Source: Acidobacteriota bacterium (lineage in GTDB: Bacteria; Acidobacteriota; Terriglobia; 20CM-2-55-15). Taken from it: 59,035 nucleotides of DNA. The notes beneath the pieces were generated by a model. It worked only from the letters and a program-made list of their open reading frames with translations, had not been told where the DNA came from and searched no databases. The stretch is from NCBI GenBank assembly GCA_003223875.1, contig QHWY01000230.1, positions 1 through 59,035 on the forward strand. The letters are read 5' to 3'. A program made the position numbers and the translations under genes. Shown here in pieces: positions 31,817 through 40,707 of this stretch (its first letter is position 1; each line of letters opens with the position of its first letter).

Positions 31817-32236
31817 ATGCACAGAACAATGACGATCTTTTTTGTTGTCGTGATGCTTCTGGTGCCATTGCGACTGACGGCACAGAAGGGCGGGCGTTCC
31901 TCGGCCTCTCGCTCAACGTCCTCCAGCCGTTCCACGCGCTCCACATCTTCTCCGTCCCATCAAACGTCTAGGTCCACGCAGTCTCCGTCCAGATCCGTGT
32001 CGAAGAAATCGACCGTCGCTCAACGAAACGGCAAGCGCAGGATTCAGCGCAGCGCTGCCGCTCGCGACGAGTTTATGAGACGGACCGGCTATCCCAAGGG
32101 TCGCAAAGGCTACGTCGTCGATCATATCGTTCCTCTTGAATGTGGAGGCGCAGACGCTCCCTCGAATATGCAATGGCAAACCGTGGAGCAAGCGAAGATC
32201 AAAGATCGAACAGAGAGAAACTGCCGGCGAGAATAA
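31817..32236 (+). CDS. Secreted HNH nuclease with Ser/Arg-rich linker
   Basis: A 139-residue protein in three parts. Residues 1-22 are a signal peptide (TIFFVVVMLLVPLRLTAQ). Residues about 25-65 are a low-complexity Ser/Arg/Thr tract. Residues about 75-135 are a compact HNH nuclease domain (VVDHIVPLECGGADAPSNMQ, with the DH and the downstream N, then AKIKDR). It probably cuts DNA outside the cytoplasm, as exported HNH nucleases do (inferred). No immunity gene is evident. ATG at 31829 is an alternative start. Confidence 0.75.
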   Translation: MHRTMTIFFVVVMLLVPLRLTAQKGGRSSASRSTSSSRSTRSTSSPSHQTSRSTQSPSRSVSKKSTVAQRNGKRRIQRSAAARDEFMRRTGYPKGRKGYVVDHIVPLECGGADAPSNMQWQTVEQAKIKDRTERNCRRE

Positions 32237-32396
32237 TTAAGTGAGCTGCGAATTCTTCGATCCCCAAGTCCGGAAACGAGAAGGTACCGAAGGCCGAGAG
32301 CCTAATTTCATCCAATAGGTGGCGGCGCCGTGCTCGTTGTCTCTTTTTTACCGAAGAGTTTCTTAATGATTCCAAGTGCGGCGGCTACTCCAACGA

Positions 32397-33212
32397 TCAG
32401 AAACTGAAGGCAAGAATACCGAGCAATAGTACTTTAAAAAATCCCGCCTTCGCTGCCACGGCTCCCACTATGAGACCTGTAAGGCCATATGCCGCGGTCT
32501 TTTCGCCGGGCAAGTAGTCTGTGTACCGATGACCCTCATTGAAATCGACTGCTGCGAGGACATGCGTAGCCTCTGCCCGAATTATCGGGAGTTGATCCAT
32601 ACCACTTACTGCATTAAGAACCAAAACACCACGTCGCCCAAGAATCCGAATATTGTAATTCAGCGTGTGATCGGCTGAGTCACCAAAAGCTAATTCCCTT
32701 GCCCAATAAAGCTTGTGGGCCGCTTTGTCGTAGGTAGGAGGCTCAGCCCATCCAATCAGGTCTATGGTGACGAATCCTTGCTTCTTTCGTTCCTCATTGT
32801 TTGCGGCTGTGCCTTCGCGCATTTGAGTCAATATTTTTGTGTAATCAAGGGAGGCGGCGTCTTCATCGTTGACATAGCCTTCTTCCTCAAAACTGATCAC
32901 TACACCCCGTGATTTCTCATGCAACGGACTTATATCGGCGGGCACAAGCATACCCAACACGCCATCGACGGCAGCGGGCGGATTGCCCCATGCTTCCGTG
33001 AGGAGCCGCCGACTGCCTTCCTCATTAATAAAACGAAATTTCTCCGGTACACGAATCGTGGCTATTCCTCCAGTCAAAGTGACAGCCCCTGTCTTGAAAC
33101 CCAGCTTGGCTACAAACTCGTCGGGAGTTCCGGTAAATTTCGCTCCCTGAGCTAACAGCGATCCGGTGCTCATAATGACAAAGAGCAGTGTTGTCGGCAG
33201 ACTATTCCTCAT
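32397..33212 (-). CDS. DUF2167 membrane protein with a C-terminal frameshift
   Basis: A 271-residue exported protein of the DUF2167 family: signal peptide (MRNSLPTTLLFVIMSTGSLLAQ), a beta-rich central domain (EEEGYVNDEDAASLDYTKIL, WAEPPTYDKAAHKLYWARE) and a C-terminal membrane hairpin. The frame stops after GILAFSF. In a neighbouring frame, reading continues QFLIVGVAAALGIIKKLFGK down to a TGA at 32308, the expected family C-terminus. So one base appears gained or lost near 32400. GGAGG lies before the ATG. Function unknown. Confidence 0.82.
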   Translation of the reverse strand: MRNSLPTTLLFVIMSTGSLLAQGAKFTGTPDEFVAKLGFKTGAVTLTGGIATIRVPEKFRFINEEGSRRLLTEAWGNPPAAVDGVLGMLVPADISPLHEKSRGVVISFEEEGYVNDEDAASLDYTKILTQMREGTAANNEERKKQGFVTIDLIGWAEPPTYDKAAHKLYWARELAFGDSADHTLNYNIRILGRRGVLVLNAVSGMDQLPIIRAEATHVLAAVDFNEGHRYTDYLPGEKTAAYGLTGLIVGAVAAKAGFFKVLLLGILAFSF

Positions 33213-33888
33213 TTATTCCTCCCATACAGGGGCTTGGGTTCAGTGCGGGCACTTTATACTCACTTGATGGGGTTTTCGTCGAGCACAAACAACGAGGTAT
33301 TCTGATTCGCAGAAGCGGAACGCTTAATCGAATCCTGCGAGTACTGTAATCTGGCCGCCGAGATTCCGTTCGATTGGATTCTCGATCGCGTCTTACGGAT
33401 TACCTTCTCGAAGCGCCGGCGAAATGTCCGAACTGCCGACATGATATCTTGGAAAAAACACTGATCGCGCCGGAGTAGGCACAGGCCTCGAACGCGTTCG
33501 AGTATTGACAAGATTCGAGCCGAACTCACTTGGGTCAATCAACCGCTGGACCCCAACAGATGCAGTTGTCGGCATATGCGGTGCTGTGAGGAAAACCATC
33601 ATTCCGCAGACGCCTGTACGCGATCTGTCGAAACACAAGTCTGGACTTGGCGAAAGGAGTACTTCTGTTTGGCATGCCGCGAGTACCAGTGGGGCGGCCG
33701 GAAGATGTTTAGCTCAGCACTCCGCACGAGCTGATTAGCGATGGCATGCCTTTCACACGAACAACTCCGACTCGAGAGCATTCGAAAGTAGGCTGCTACT
33801 GAGCTGAAGCGCCGCGCTGGAAAAAGGCCAGAAATTTGCCCGAATCTCCTTGGCTCCATGCTACAAAGCCAATCGGAGGCACCTCGCG
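33213..33888. other. Gene-poor intergenic region
   Basis: No convincing gene on either strand. Several ORFs of 60-90 codons exist in both orientations, but none has a good RBS or recognisable domain. A large part is unlike the surrounding coding DNA and may be decayed. The only clear signal is GGAGG at 33876-33880 serving the next gene. Confidence 0.4.
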
Positions 33889-34599
33889 ATGAAGCGTTAC
33901 ATTTTCTTTATGTTTTTCCTCATTATTACTCCGCTTGCGAATGCGCAGACCTTAAACGTCTTTCCACAAGTCGCCGATGGGGTATTCGGTGATGGCGGTT
34001 ATTACAAGACAACGTTCATGATTCTGCCGGGCTATGACACTTCATCGCCGACTATCACCTGTACGTTGGTTCTTTACGGCCTGGGTGTGAACCTCGACGG
34101 TCACGGATCAGCAAGCCAATGGACAATCACGATTTCGCAGGACGGCTACTACGCGTCTTCAAGTGCAGCAGATCAGTCTTTGCGGACGGGATATGCGACG
34201 CTCACTTGCAGCGAGTACGTGTACGCCCAGGCGCTTTATAGCTACTACGCAAAGGACGGAACGAAGATCGCAGAAGCGACCGTCTTCGCCTCAGCGGGTG
34301 ACATTGGCGGTTGGTCGAGTTATCGCATGATCGCCGATCAGCGCGGCGGCTCTCAGCTTGGTATTGCGATCGCCAACGACACGGACCTGCCGCGGACGTA
34401 TCAAGTCACGATCAATTCGGTTAGCGGACGGGTCACCATTCCGGCGCGCACATCAACAGGAAAATTTCTAACTGAGATAGTCCCGGGCGCGGCGAATGCC
34501 GTTGGCATCCTCACAATCGAATCAACGGACCTCTCGGGTTTTTATGTTATCGGGCTGAGATATACCGGGGGCATCTTTACCACCCTCCCAGCAAACTGA
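33889..34599 (+). CDS. Secreted beta-rich protein of unknown function
   Basis: A 236-residue protein with a signal peptide (MKRYIFFMFFLIITPLANAQ). The body is rich in Gly, Ser, Thr and Tyr with alternating beta strands (for example LVLYGLGVNLDGHGSASQW and SYRMIADQRGGSQLGIAIA). Two Cys in the first half (ITCTLVL, LTCSEY) could pair. It resembles exported proteins with internal Ig-like strands seen in Acidobacteriota, but I recognise no named family. Start chosen at ATG 33889, with GGAGG 8 bases upstream. Confidence 0.7.
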   Translation: MKRYIFFMFFLIITPLANAQTLNVFPQVADGVFGDGGYYKTTFMILPGYDTSSPTITCTLVLYGLGVNLDGHGSASQWTITISQDGYYASSSAADQSLRTGYATLTCSEYVYAQALYSYYAKDGTKIAEATVFASAGDIGGWSSYRMIADQRGGSQLGIAIANDTDLPRTYQVTINSVSGRVTIPARTSTGKFLTEIVPGAANAVGILTIESTDLSGFYVIGLRYTGGIFTTLPAN

Positions 34600-34682
34600 A
34601 GCAAGCCTCACCAGCATCCGAGCCTAACGCAGCGCCGGCACAATGATTGATATACTCGGACGCATGTCTGTTCTGCCTCGAA

Positions 34683-34838
34683 AATGTTCAACAGCAACTC
34701 GGACATGCCTCAATCAAAATGACGGTTGATACCTACACTCATTTGATCCCTGGCGCCGGCCGTCAGGCCCTCGCTGCTCTGCCCGGAATCGCCTCTCCCA
34801 TTGTTACGGAGACAGCTACTGCAGTCGCCGGTGACTAA
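34683..34838 (+). pseudogene. C-terminal remnant of a tyrosine recombinase (integrase)
   Basis: About 50 codons read VQQQLGHASIKMTVDTYTHL then IPGAGRQALAALPG. This is the end of a phage-type integrase, including the LGH motif and the catalytic Tyr in DTYTHL. Nothing recognisable as integrase lies upstream in any frame, so the gene is truncated. It lies 84 bases from tRNA-Lys, a usual integration site. After the stop there is a direct repeat GTGGCAACCAGTGGCAACCA. Confidence 0.75.
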
Positions 34839-34877
34839 GCTCGCGTGGCAACCAGTGGCAACCAAACCTCAAAAATG

Positions 34878-34907
34878 AATTAGGCCGCCAGAGAAGGCGG
34901 CCTAATT
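34878..34907 (-). terminator. Rho-independent terminator for tRNA-Lys
   Basis: On the minus strand, a perfect 12-bp stem AATTAGGCCGCC / GGCGGCCTAATT with a 6-base loop starts 15 bases after the tRNA 3' end. It is followed by CATTTTTG, a T-run. Orientation and position fit termination of the tRNA transcript. Confidence 0.75.
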
Positions 34908-34921
34908 TACTGATTCTAAAG

Positions 34922-34994
34922 TGAGCCGTGCTGGATTCGAACCAGCGACCCCCTGCTTAAAAGGCAGATGCTCTACCAACTGAGCTAACGGCCC
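34922..34994 (-). tRNA. tRNA-Lys (anticodon TTT)
   Basis: The minus strand reads GGGCCGTTAGCTCAGTTGG, with a D-arm GCTC/GAGC. The anticodon stem-loop is TCTGC-CTTTTAA-GCAGG (anticodon TTT), and the T-arm contains GGTTCGAATCC. The acceptor is closed by GGGCCGT with ACGGCTC (one G-T pair) and discriminator A. CCA is not encoded. 73 bases. Its 3' end faces the integrase remnant. Confidence 0.96.
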
Positions 34995-35072
34995 GTCCAA
35001 ACCGACAGGATAACACGGGAAACGAGGGGTCTAAACCCCTCGCAGCCGGATGGAACGCGGTAGGCTGAACGT

Positions 35073-35249
35073 ATGGTACTAGAAATTACGAATTCGGAAA
35101 GAGATCTGCTTTTTGAACTGATTGAGTCGGCGCACCGAGAAATGATTCAGGAGATTGATCACACGGATGCACGCGATTTCAGGAAGTTGCTCCAGGAGAA
35201 GATCGAGTTGTTGGAGCATGTGGGGGCGAAGATTGGGGGGGTTCAGTGA
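35073..35249 (+). CDS. Small conserved hypothetical protein (58 aa)
   Basis: A 58-residue acidic helical protein beginning MVLEITNSERDLLFELIESA, then HREMIQEIDHTDARDFR and a final helix KLLQEKIELLEHV. This pattern (short N-strand, ExxLLxxxIE helix, HTDxxDFR turn, second helix) matches a small helical family common in many bacteria, as I recall it. No signal peptide or metal site. It lies between tRNA-Lys and the leu operon 3' end. Function unknown. Confidence 0.65.
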   Translation: MVLEITNSERDLLFELIESAHREMIQEIDHTDARDFRKLLQEKIELLEHVGAKIGGVQ

Positions 35250-35288
35250 GGATTGGCCTGAACTGACCACCCCTGGCGCTGTGCGCCA

Positions 35289-35310
35289 CCCTCCTCTGCG
35301 AGGAGGGGAA
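35289..35310. repeat. CCCTCCTCTGCGAGGAGGGG hairpin at the leu operon 3' end
   Basis: A near-perfect palindrome located 12 bases after the leuD stop (minus strand). The same hairpin type follows nrdJ, the FAD oxidoreductase, DUF1501 and YtxH genes, always on the 3' side of a minus-strand gene. A terminator or RNA 3' stabiliser is likely (inferred). This copy has no insertion. Confidence 0.7.
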
Positions 35311-35321
35311 TGGGCTTGCTT

Positions 35322-35843
35322 CTAATTTCTATTTTCGAACGCCGTGATGGCAGACCCCTGTTTCAGGATGTAGCCGATTTCATCGAGACCTTCGAGGATG
35401 CAGGTCTTCGAGAAAGAATCGATTGGAAATGTCACAGTAGGGCCGCCGTCAATGGAAAGAGTTTGGGCGGCGAGATCGATGGTCACGGCGGCGCCGGGTT
35501 GCAGCAACGCATGGGTTTTGGCATCCACGACAATTGGGAGAAGGCGGTTTTTCAAACTGTTCTGGCGAAAGATATCGGCGAAGCTGGTGGAGATCACGGC
35601 CCTGAAGCCGAAATCCACGAGAGCCCATGGGGCGTGCTCGCGCGAACTGCCACAGCCGAAATTGTTTCCGGCAACAAGAACCTGAGAACCGCCTCCAATG
35701 AGCGCGCGAAACTCCGGACGGTCAGCGAAGAGATGCTGTCCCAAGCCGGCTTTATCGGTGACTTTCAAGAAACGCGCCGGAATAATCTGATCGGTATCGA
35801 TGTTTTCTTGCGGTATCACAACCACGCGAGACGAGATTTTCAT
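35322..35843 (-). CDS. leuD: 3-isopropylmalate dehydratase, small subunit
   Basis: A 173-residue swivel-domain subunit of isopropylmalate isomerase, which interconverts 2- and 3-isopropylmalate in leucine synthesis with LeuC. Motifs: [15 protein letters not shown] near residue 13, [18 protein letters not shown] near residue 60 and [17 protein letters not shown] near residue 85. The ATG at 35843 overlaps the leuC stop (ATGA), so the subunits are made together. It is followed by a hairpin repeat. Confidence 0.95.
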   Translation of the reverse strand: MKISSRVVVIPQENIDTDQIIPARFLKVTDKAGLGQHLFADRPEFRALIGGGSQVLVAGNNFGCGSSREHAPWALVDFGFRAVISTSFADIFRQNSLKNRLLPIVVDAKTHALLQPGAAVTIDLAAQTLSIDGGPTVTFPIDSFSKTCILEGLDEIGYILKQGSAITAFENRN

Positions 35844-37225
35844 AAGCCGGCTCCAAACCGCCGCGGATCGGCCACCCGGCCTTCGATAGCGCTGGCGGCC
35901 GCAGTAAGCGGCGATGCAAGCAGGGTTCGCGCTCCTTTTCCCTGACGGCCTTCGAAGTTGCGATTGCTTGTGCTCACCGACACCTTCCCTGAGGGAACGG
36001 CATCGCCGTTCATGGCGATGCACATGCTGCAGCCTGCCTCGCGCCACTCCGCGCCGGCTTCCTTGAAAATGCGATCGAGACCTTCGGCTTCGGCCTGCCG
36101 TTTCACTTCATAGGAACCCGGCACGACGAGCATGCGAACGCCCCGGCTTACCTTGCGTCCGCGAATCACGCGAGCAGCGCTTCTCAGATCCGATAACCGG
36201 CTATTCGTACAGCTTCCGATGAATACAACGTCAATGGGATGTCCGGCCAAAGCCTGTCCGGGTTCCAGCGCCATGTACTTCAGGGCCGCAGCATCGGCTT
36301 CATTTTCCGGTTTCGGAACGCGGCCCGAAATGGGAATGCTCATCGCCGGATTCGTGCCGTAGGTGATCATCGGTTCGAGCGCGGAAACATCGATGGTGAC
36401 GGTCTTATCAAAGTGAGCGGCTTCATCGCTGGGGAGCTGTTTCCACCGAGCAAGCGCATCATCCCAATCTTTAGCTTTTGGAGCGAACTCACGGCCGGCC
36501 AAATACTCGAATGTCCGGTCATCGGGCGCGACCAAACCCGCTCGCGCGCCGCCTTCGATGGACATGTTGCAGATGGTCATACGAGCATCCATATCGAGAG
36601 CACGAATCGCGGAGCCGGCGAATTCGAAGACACATCCGGTTCCGCCGCCGGTTCCAATTTTGCCGATCAGCGCGAGGACCATATCTTTCGCCGTCACGCC
36701 AGGCTGAAGCCGCCCGTCGAACTTCACGAGGAAATTTTTCGATTTGCGCTGCAGGAGGCATTGCGTCGCGAGGACCATCTCGACTTCGCTCGTTCCGATT
36801 CCGTGAGCGAGCGCGCCGAACGCGCCGTGCGTGGAGGTATGACTGTCGCCGCAAACGATGGTACGGCCGGGCTGGGTCAATCCCAGCTCGGGACCGATCA
36901 CGTGCACGATTCCCTGCTTCGGACTGTTGAGATCAAATAGAAGCACGCCGAACTCAGCGCAATTTGCGGCGAGAGTTCGGACCTGATTGGCAGCCATGTC
37001 GTCGAAACCGGAAAGCGACCGGCTCGACGTAGGAATCGAATGATCCATCGTTGCAAATGTCTTGTCGCTGCGGCGGACTTTCAAACCGCGCTTCCTCAGG
37101 CCGGTGAAGGCCTGCGGTGTCGTGACCTCGTGAATCAAATGCAGATCGATATAGAGAATCGCCGGTGCGTCAGTCTCAGGAACAACGATGTGGGAGTCCC
37201 AGATCTTGTCGTATAGCGTTTTCAT
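35840..37225 (-). CDS. leuC: 3-isopropylmalate dehydratase, large subunit
   Basis: A 461-residue aconitase-family 4Fe-4S subunit, partner of LeuD. Cluster-ligand cysteines are in FIGSCTNSR and in [30 protein letters not shown] near residue 130 is the family substrate/cluster motif. The N-terminus [14 protein letters not shown] is typical. It follows leuB after a 33-bp gap filled by a CACAAAA-type half repeat. Fe-S dependence makes it oxygen-sensitive (family knowledge). Confidence 0.96.
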   Translation of the reverse strand: MKTLYDKIWDSHIVVPETDAPAILYIDLHLIHEVTTPQAFTGLRKRGLKVRRSDKTFATMDHSIPTSSRSLSGFDDMAANQVRTLAANCAEFGVLLFDLNSPKQGIVHVIGPELGLTQPGRTIVCGDSHTSTHGAFGALAHGIGTSEVEMVLATQCLLQRKSKNFLVKFDGRLQPGVTAKDMVLALIGKIGTGGGTGCVFEFAGSAIRALDMDARMTICNMSIEGGARAGLVAPDDRTFEYLAGREFAPKAKDWDDALARWKQLPSDEAAHFDKTVTIDVSALEPMITYGTNPAMSIPISGRVPKPENEADAAALKYMALEPGQALAGHPIDVVFIGSCTNSRLSDLRSAARVIRGRKVSRGVRMLVVPGSYEVKRQAEAEGLDRIFKEAGAEWREAGCSMCIAMNGDAVPSGKVSVSTSNRNFEGRQGKGARTLLASPLTAAASAIEGRVADPRRFGAGL

Positions 37226-37226
37226 A

Positions 37227-37258
37227 CCTGTGTCTTTTGTGCCTTTTTGTGGCTATTC
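37227..37258. repeat. Half of the GCCACAAAAAGG repeat between leuB and leuC
   Basis: TGTCTTTTGTGCCTTTTTGT then GGCTATTCC, one arm only of the intergenic inverted repeat. It sits inside the leu operon, so if the full element terminates transcription, this half copy must not. Confidence 0.6.
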
Positions 37259-38350
37259 CTATGTTGCATCCGGCATCCGAATGTAATCGCAGACCAACTC
37301 GCCCATTTCCTTGGTCGAGACGATCCGTTCTTTGGATTTTTCGCGGCTTGTCCGGCTTTTGAGATCCGGCGTGCGGTAACCGCGGCTCAACACTTTCAGG
37401 ATCGCGCGCTCCAGTTTCGTGGCTTCGCGCGGCAACTCGAGTGAGTGTTCGAGAAGCATGGCGGCCGAGGAAATTGCACCTAAGGGATTGGCAATTCCTT
37501 TCCCCGCAATATCCGGAGCAGACCCGTGGACGGGCTCATAGAGTCCAATCTTCCCGCCGATGCTCGCGGAAGGAAGCAGGCCCAGACTTCCAGCGAGCAT
37601 CGATGCCTCATCGCTCAGAATGTCTCCGAACATGTTGTTGGTTACGATCACATCGAATTGCGCGGGCTTTGCGATCAATTGCATCGCGCAGTTGTCCACA
37701 TACATGCTTTGAAACGCGACGTCGGGGAATTGTTTCGCCACTTCACCACACGTTTCCCGCCACAACACCGAACTTTCCAGTACATTCGCCTTATCCACCG
37801 ACGTGACCCGCCGCCGTCGGTGACGCGCCAGCTTAAAGGCGACGCGAGCGATGCGCCGCACTTCGTCGCGCGTATAGATTTCGGTATTGAAGGCCTGCGT
37901 CTCCTCGATGCCGCGTGGTGAACCGAAATAGATTCCACCGAGCAGTTCACGCACGATGATCAAGTCAACGCCGCGAACGGAATCACGGCGAAGCGGCGAG
38001 CTATCGACCAACGCTTCGAAAACAGTGACCGGCCTGAGATTCGCGTAATTGCCCAAGAGCTTTCGGAGATCGAGCAGTCCGTTTTCGCACTTTTTCCCCG
38101 GAGGCAGATGATCGTACTTGGGGTCGCCGACAGCTCCCAGGAAAACGGCGTCTGAACTCAGGCAAATGTCTTGAGTAGCTTTTGGCAAGGGCTCGCCATG
38201 ACGTTCAATGGCAACGCCTCCGATATCGGCCTCGGCAAATTCGAATTCGTGGTTCTGCTCGCTGGCAATAACTTCCAAAACCCGGCGAGCTTCTCGCAGC
38301 ACCTCCGGGCCGACACCATCACCCGGCAGCCAACCTATGCGCGCTTTCAT
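37259..38350 (-). CDS. leuB: 3-isopropylmalate dehydrogenase
   Basis: A 363-residue NAD-dependent oxidative decarboxylase converting 3-isopropylmalate to ketoisocaproate. Motifs: [11 protein letters not shown] at the start, [14 protein letters not shown], the isopropylmalate-specific [37 protein letters not shown] and [17 protein letters not shown], then [17 protein letters not shown]. The first codons overlap the leuA 3' end by 32 bases. It is distinct from the second family member at 53118-54167. Confidence 0.96.
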   Translation of the reverse strand: MKARIGWLPGDGVGPEVLREARRVLEVIASEQNHEFEFAEADIGGVAIERHGEPLPKATQDICLSSDAVFLGAVGDPKYDHLPPGKKCENGLLDLRKLLGNYANLRPVTVFEALVDSSPLRRDSVRGVDLIIVRELLGGIYFGSPRGIEETQAFNTEIYTRDEVRRIARVAFKLARHRRRRVTSVDKANVLESSVLWRETCGEVAKQFPDVAFQSMYVDNCAMQLIAKPAQFDVIVTNNMFGDILSDEASMLAGSLGLLPSASIGGKIGLYEPVHGSAPDIAGKGIANPLGAISSAAMLLEHSLELPREATKLERAILKVLSRGYRTPDLKSRTSREKSKERIVSTKEMGELVCDYIRMPDAT

Positions 38351-39482
38351 GTATCGAAATTAAATCCTGATCTTCAACCCGCTTCTTGCGGTCGGCAACT
38401 TCAAGGAATTTGACATATGCATTTTCGAGCTGCTCTCGCGTGAGCGTGTATCCAAGCTCGCGATATCGTGCTTCCAGCGCGTGGCGTCCTGAGTGCTTGC
38501 CCAGGACAATCATGCTTCGCGGCACGCCGACATGGTCGGGCGACATGATCTCATAGGTTACGGCGTTTTTGAGCATGCCGTCCTGATGTATTCCCGCCTC
38601 GTGCGCAAATGCATTTTCTCCAACGATCGCTTTATTCACCTGCACCTGTTTACCAGTGAGCTGGCAAAGCAACTGGCTCGAGCGATATAGCTCTTGAGTC
38701 TTCACGCCCGTCGTGACGTTGTAATACCTCTTCCGGGTATCGAGCGCCATAACGATCTCTTCCAACGCCGCGTTCCCCGCTCGCTCGCCAATTCCGTTAA
38801 TTGCGCACTCGACCTGACGCGCGCCATTCTCAATCGCGGCAAGACTGTTGGCAACAGCCAATCCAAGATCATCGTGGCAGTGCGTGCTGATCGTGACGCG
38901 ATCGGCATTCTTCAAACGCTCGCGGAGCGTGCGAATGAGTTGTCCATATTCCGCCGGTGTCTGATAGCCAACAGTATCCGGTACATTGACGATCGTTGCG
39001 CCCGCTTCGATAACGGCATCGAAGATCGTGCAGAGGTAATTGATTTCGGTACGGCCCGCATCCTCCGCGGAAAATTCCACCTCATCGCACAGCTTGCGCG
39101 CGCGCTCGACGGCTTTCACGGCGATATCGAGAGCTTCGCCCCGGGTCCTGTTCAGCTTGTATTTCAAATGAATGTCGCTCGTCGCCAGAAATGTATGGAT
39201 ACGCGGATGCGTGGCGCCTTCGAGCGCCTGCCAGCATCGGTCGATATCTGCGGGCACCGCGCGGGCTAATCCGGCGATTTTCACGCTGCGGATCTCGGCA
39301 GCAATCTTCTTCACCGCCTCGAAATCTCCTTCCGAGGCAATGGGGAAGCCGGCTTCGATGACATCCACCTGCAGACGTTCAAGCTGCCGAGCCAGCTTCA
39401 GCTTCTCTTCGACGTTCATGCTGAAGCCCGGAGCCTGTTCTCCATCTCTCAATGTCGTATCGAAAATGATGATTCGGTCCAT
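38319..39482 (-). CDS. leuA: 2-isopropylmalate synthase lacking the regulatory domain
   Basis: A 387-residue enzyme condensing acetyl-CoA with ketoisovalerate, the first committed leucine step. Catalytic HMGL-like domain: [20 protein letters not shown] at the N-terminus, [20 protein letters not shown] near residue 205 and [29 protein letters not shown] in the subdomain is also present. The protein ends after the [25 protein letters not shown] subdomain, without the roughly 120-residue LeuA dimer domain that senses leucine. No remnant of that domain fits before leuB, which overlaps by 32 bases. Start at ATG 39482. Confidence 0.93.
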   Translation of the reverse strand: MDRIIIFDTTLRDGEQAPGFSMNVEEKLKLARQLERLQVDVIEAGFPIASEGDFEAVKKIAAEIRSVKIAGLARAVPADIDRCWQALEGATHPRIHTFLATSDIHLKYKLNRTRGEALDIAVKAVERARKLCDEVEFSAEDAGRTEINYLCTIFDAVIEAGATIVNVPDTVGYQTPAEYGQLIRTLRERLKNADRVTISTHCHDDLGLAVANSLAAIENGARQVECAINGIGERAGNAALEEIVMALDTRKRYYNVTTGVKTQELYRSSQLLCQLTGKQVQVNKAIVGENAFAHEAGIHQDGMLKNAVTYEIMSPDHVGVPRSMIVLGKHSGRHALEARYRELGYTLTREQLENAYVKFLEVADRKKRVEDQDLISIHESAHRLAAG

Positions 39483-39504
39483 GTATTCTCCTTTGCATTC
39501 CTGG

Positions 39505-39567
39505 TCTATGACCGCCGACGGTCCTTCGCTCGTGAGATTGCCGGCGGTCATAGACCGCCGCTACAGC
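39505..39567. repeat. Partial GGTCTATGACCGCC core repeat before leuA
   Basis: GGTCTATGACCGCCGACGGT and then CCGGCGGTCATAGACCGCCG CTACAG: one arm plus part of the other. It occupies most of the 87 bp between the TetR gene and leuA, and so lies in the leu operon leader or promoter region. Confidence 0.65.
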
Positions 39568-39569
39568 AA

Positions 39570-40214
39570 TTAATGCGTCGCCACCTTAGCCTGCCGATCT
39601 ATCCATGCATTTCCAAGAATTCCTTGCAAAAAAATGCGCTGAAAAGTCCTTACGATCTCTTCGCGCGTGTTCGAACCCGACACCTTGTACCATTGATAGG
39701 TCCAATTCAGCATACCCAGCAGCGCGTACGCCGCCAACTTCGGATTCACGTCCTTCACGTTGTATTTTTTTGTAACCTCGCCAATGATGCTGGCCGCCAT
39801 CCGGATATACTCTTTTTTGCGCCGGTTGATCCTCGACCGATCCGAGCCTGAAAGCGTCTTGCACTCGTGCAGAAGTCCGGTCACTTCGAGATTGCGCTCT
39901 TCAAGCACTAAACGCAAATGCAAATCGATCATCGTCTTCAACCGATCGAGAGGATCAGAAATGTCCTCGAGCGGCTTGATGACATAGGCCTCGGTCAGGT
40001 CGAGACCGTAATCGAGCACCGTATAAAGCAAACTCTCTTTGCTCGAGATGTGGTGATAAAGACCAGCTTTCGTGAGCCCAGCGGCCGAGGCCACATCACT
40101 CATCGAAGTATTGTCATAGCCTTTCCGGTGAAACACCTCCGCGGCAATCTCGAATACCCGATTCCGGGTGAAATCGCCGTTTCCGCTGCTCCGTTTCTGC
40201 CGCTTCTCGCCCAT
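39570..40214 (-). CDS. TetR/AcrR-family transcriptional repressor
   Basis: A 214-residue regulator. Residues about 15-65 form the helix-turn-helix (VFEIAAEVFHRKGYDNTSMS then AGLTKAGLYHHISSKESLLY), typical of TetR proteins linked to fatty-acid metabolism. The remainder is an all-helical ligand-binding and dimerisation domain (family TetR_C). An inverted repeat 9 bases upstream of its ATG is the likely autoregulatory operator. It is on the same strand as leuA, but a repeat lies between them, so control of the leu genes is uncertain. Confidence 0.9.
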   Translation of the reverse strand: MGEKRQKRSSGNGDFTRNRVFEIAAEVFHRKGYDNTSMSDVASAAGLTKAGLYHHISSKESLLYTVLDYGLDLTEAYVIKPLEDISDPLDRLKTMIDLHLRLVLEERNLEVTGLLHECKTLSGSDRSRINRRKKEYIRMAASIIGEVTKKYNVKDVNPKLAAYALLGMLNWTYQWYKVSGSNTREEIVRTFQRIFLQGILGNAWIDRQAKVATH

Positions 40215-40222
40215 TAGTTCAG

Positions 40223-40244
40223 ACCTACCGACCGATCGGTAGGT
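40223..40244 (-). promoter_or_regulatory. TetR-type operator
   Basis: ACCTACCGA-CCGA-TCGGTAGGT: a 9-bp perfect inverted repeat with a 4-bp spacer, immediately upstream of the TetR start codon. The sequence (ACCGACCGATCGGT type) is typical of FadR/AcrR-like operators. A second short palindrome AGGTTAACCT overlaps its edge at 40241-40250. Autorepression is inferred. Confidence 0.7.
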
Positions 40245-40439
40245 TAACCTTCGGCGTGGATGAAGTCAATGGGAAACAGGGGGATAGCCACAAAAAGGCA
40301 CAAAAGTCTGCGGCGCGGTATCCGGTGGCAAGCCGATGATGAGCACAGACTGCATAAGAATCCCCTAAGTTTACTGCAAGCTGGGGACCTGTTCTGGCTG
40401 ACAACTGTTTGATCATCCCTCGCATACTTTGAATTGAAA

Positions 40440-40514
40440 CTGTAGCGGCGGTCTGTGACCGCCGCTGGTCTTGCAATTTGCGAGATCGCGGGCGGTCATA
40501 GGCCGCCGCTACAG
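40440..40514. repeat. CTGTAGCGGCGGT palindromic core repeat
   Basis: CTGTAGCGGCGGTCTGTGAC at the left and GGTCATAGGCCGCCGCTACA at the right. It ends 19 bases before the zinc-finger gene start, so it lies in its leader. A half CACAAAA repeat (40283-40306) and the TetR operator occupy the rest of 40215-40533; no gene is seen there. Confidence 0.7.
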
Positions 40515-40533
40515 TGATCACCAGGAGGTCTCC

Positions 40534-40707
40534 ATGAAGGCTCTTAAATCGAAGGCAGTAACTCCGTACCATCCTCAGCCGGTCTGGTGTCACTACTGCT
40601 GCGTCCGGATCGCCCCTTACGATCTAAGAACAGTTGTCCACGGGAAGGATTACCATCGCGATTGCTATGCAAAGGTCTTGCATGGCCAGACGAAGAACAA
40701 GAACTAG
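40534..40707 (+). CDS. Zinc-finger miniprotein (LIM/ribbon-like)
   Basis: A 57-residue basic protein. VWCHYCCVRIAPYD at residues about 18-31 and GKDYHRDCYAKV at about 37-48 give C-x2-C ... H-x2-C spacing, like one half of a LIM-type zinc finger. An excellent RBS (AGGAGGTCTCC) precedes the ATG. No membrane or signal sequence. Single zinc finger proteins of this size usually bind proteins or nucleic acids; the partner is unknown. No clear operon partner. Confidence 0.7.
   Translation: MKALKSKAVTPYHPQPVWCHYCCVRIAPYDLRTVVHGKDYHRDCYAKVLHGQTKNKN

Noticed and set aside
33260..33738. ORFs of 77-92 codons on both strands
   Set aside because: No RBS, no domain, and they overlap each other in opposite directions.
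34600..34994. A complete prophage or integrative element at tRNA-Lys
   Set aside because: Only an integrase tail is present; no attachment repeat of the tRNA 3' end, capsid, or replication gene was found in the window.
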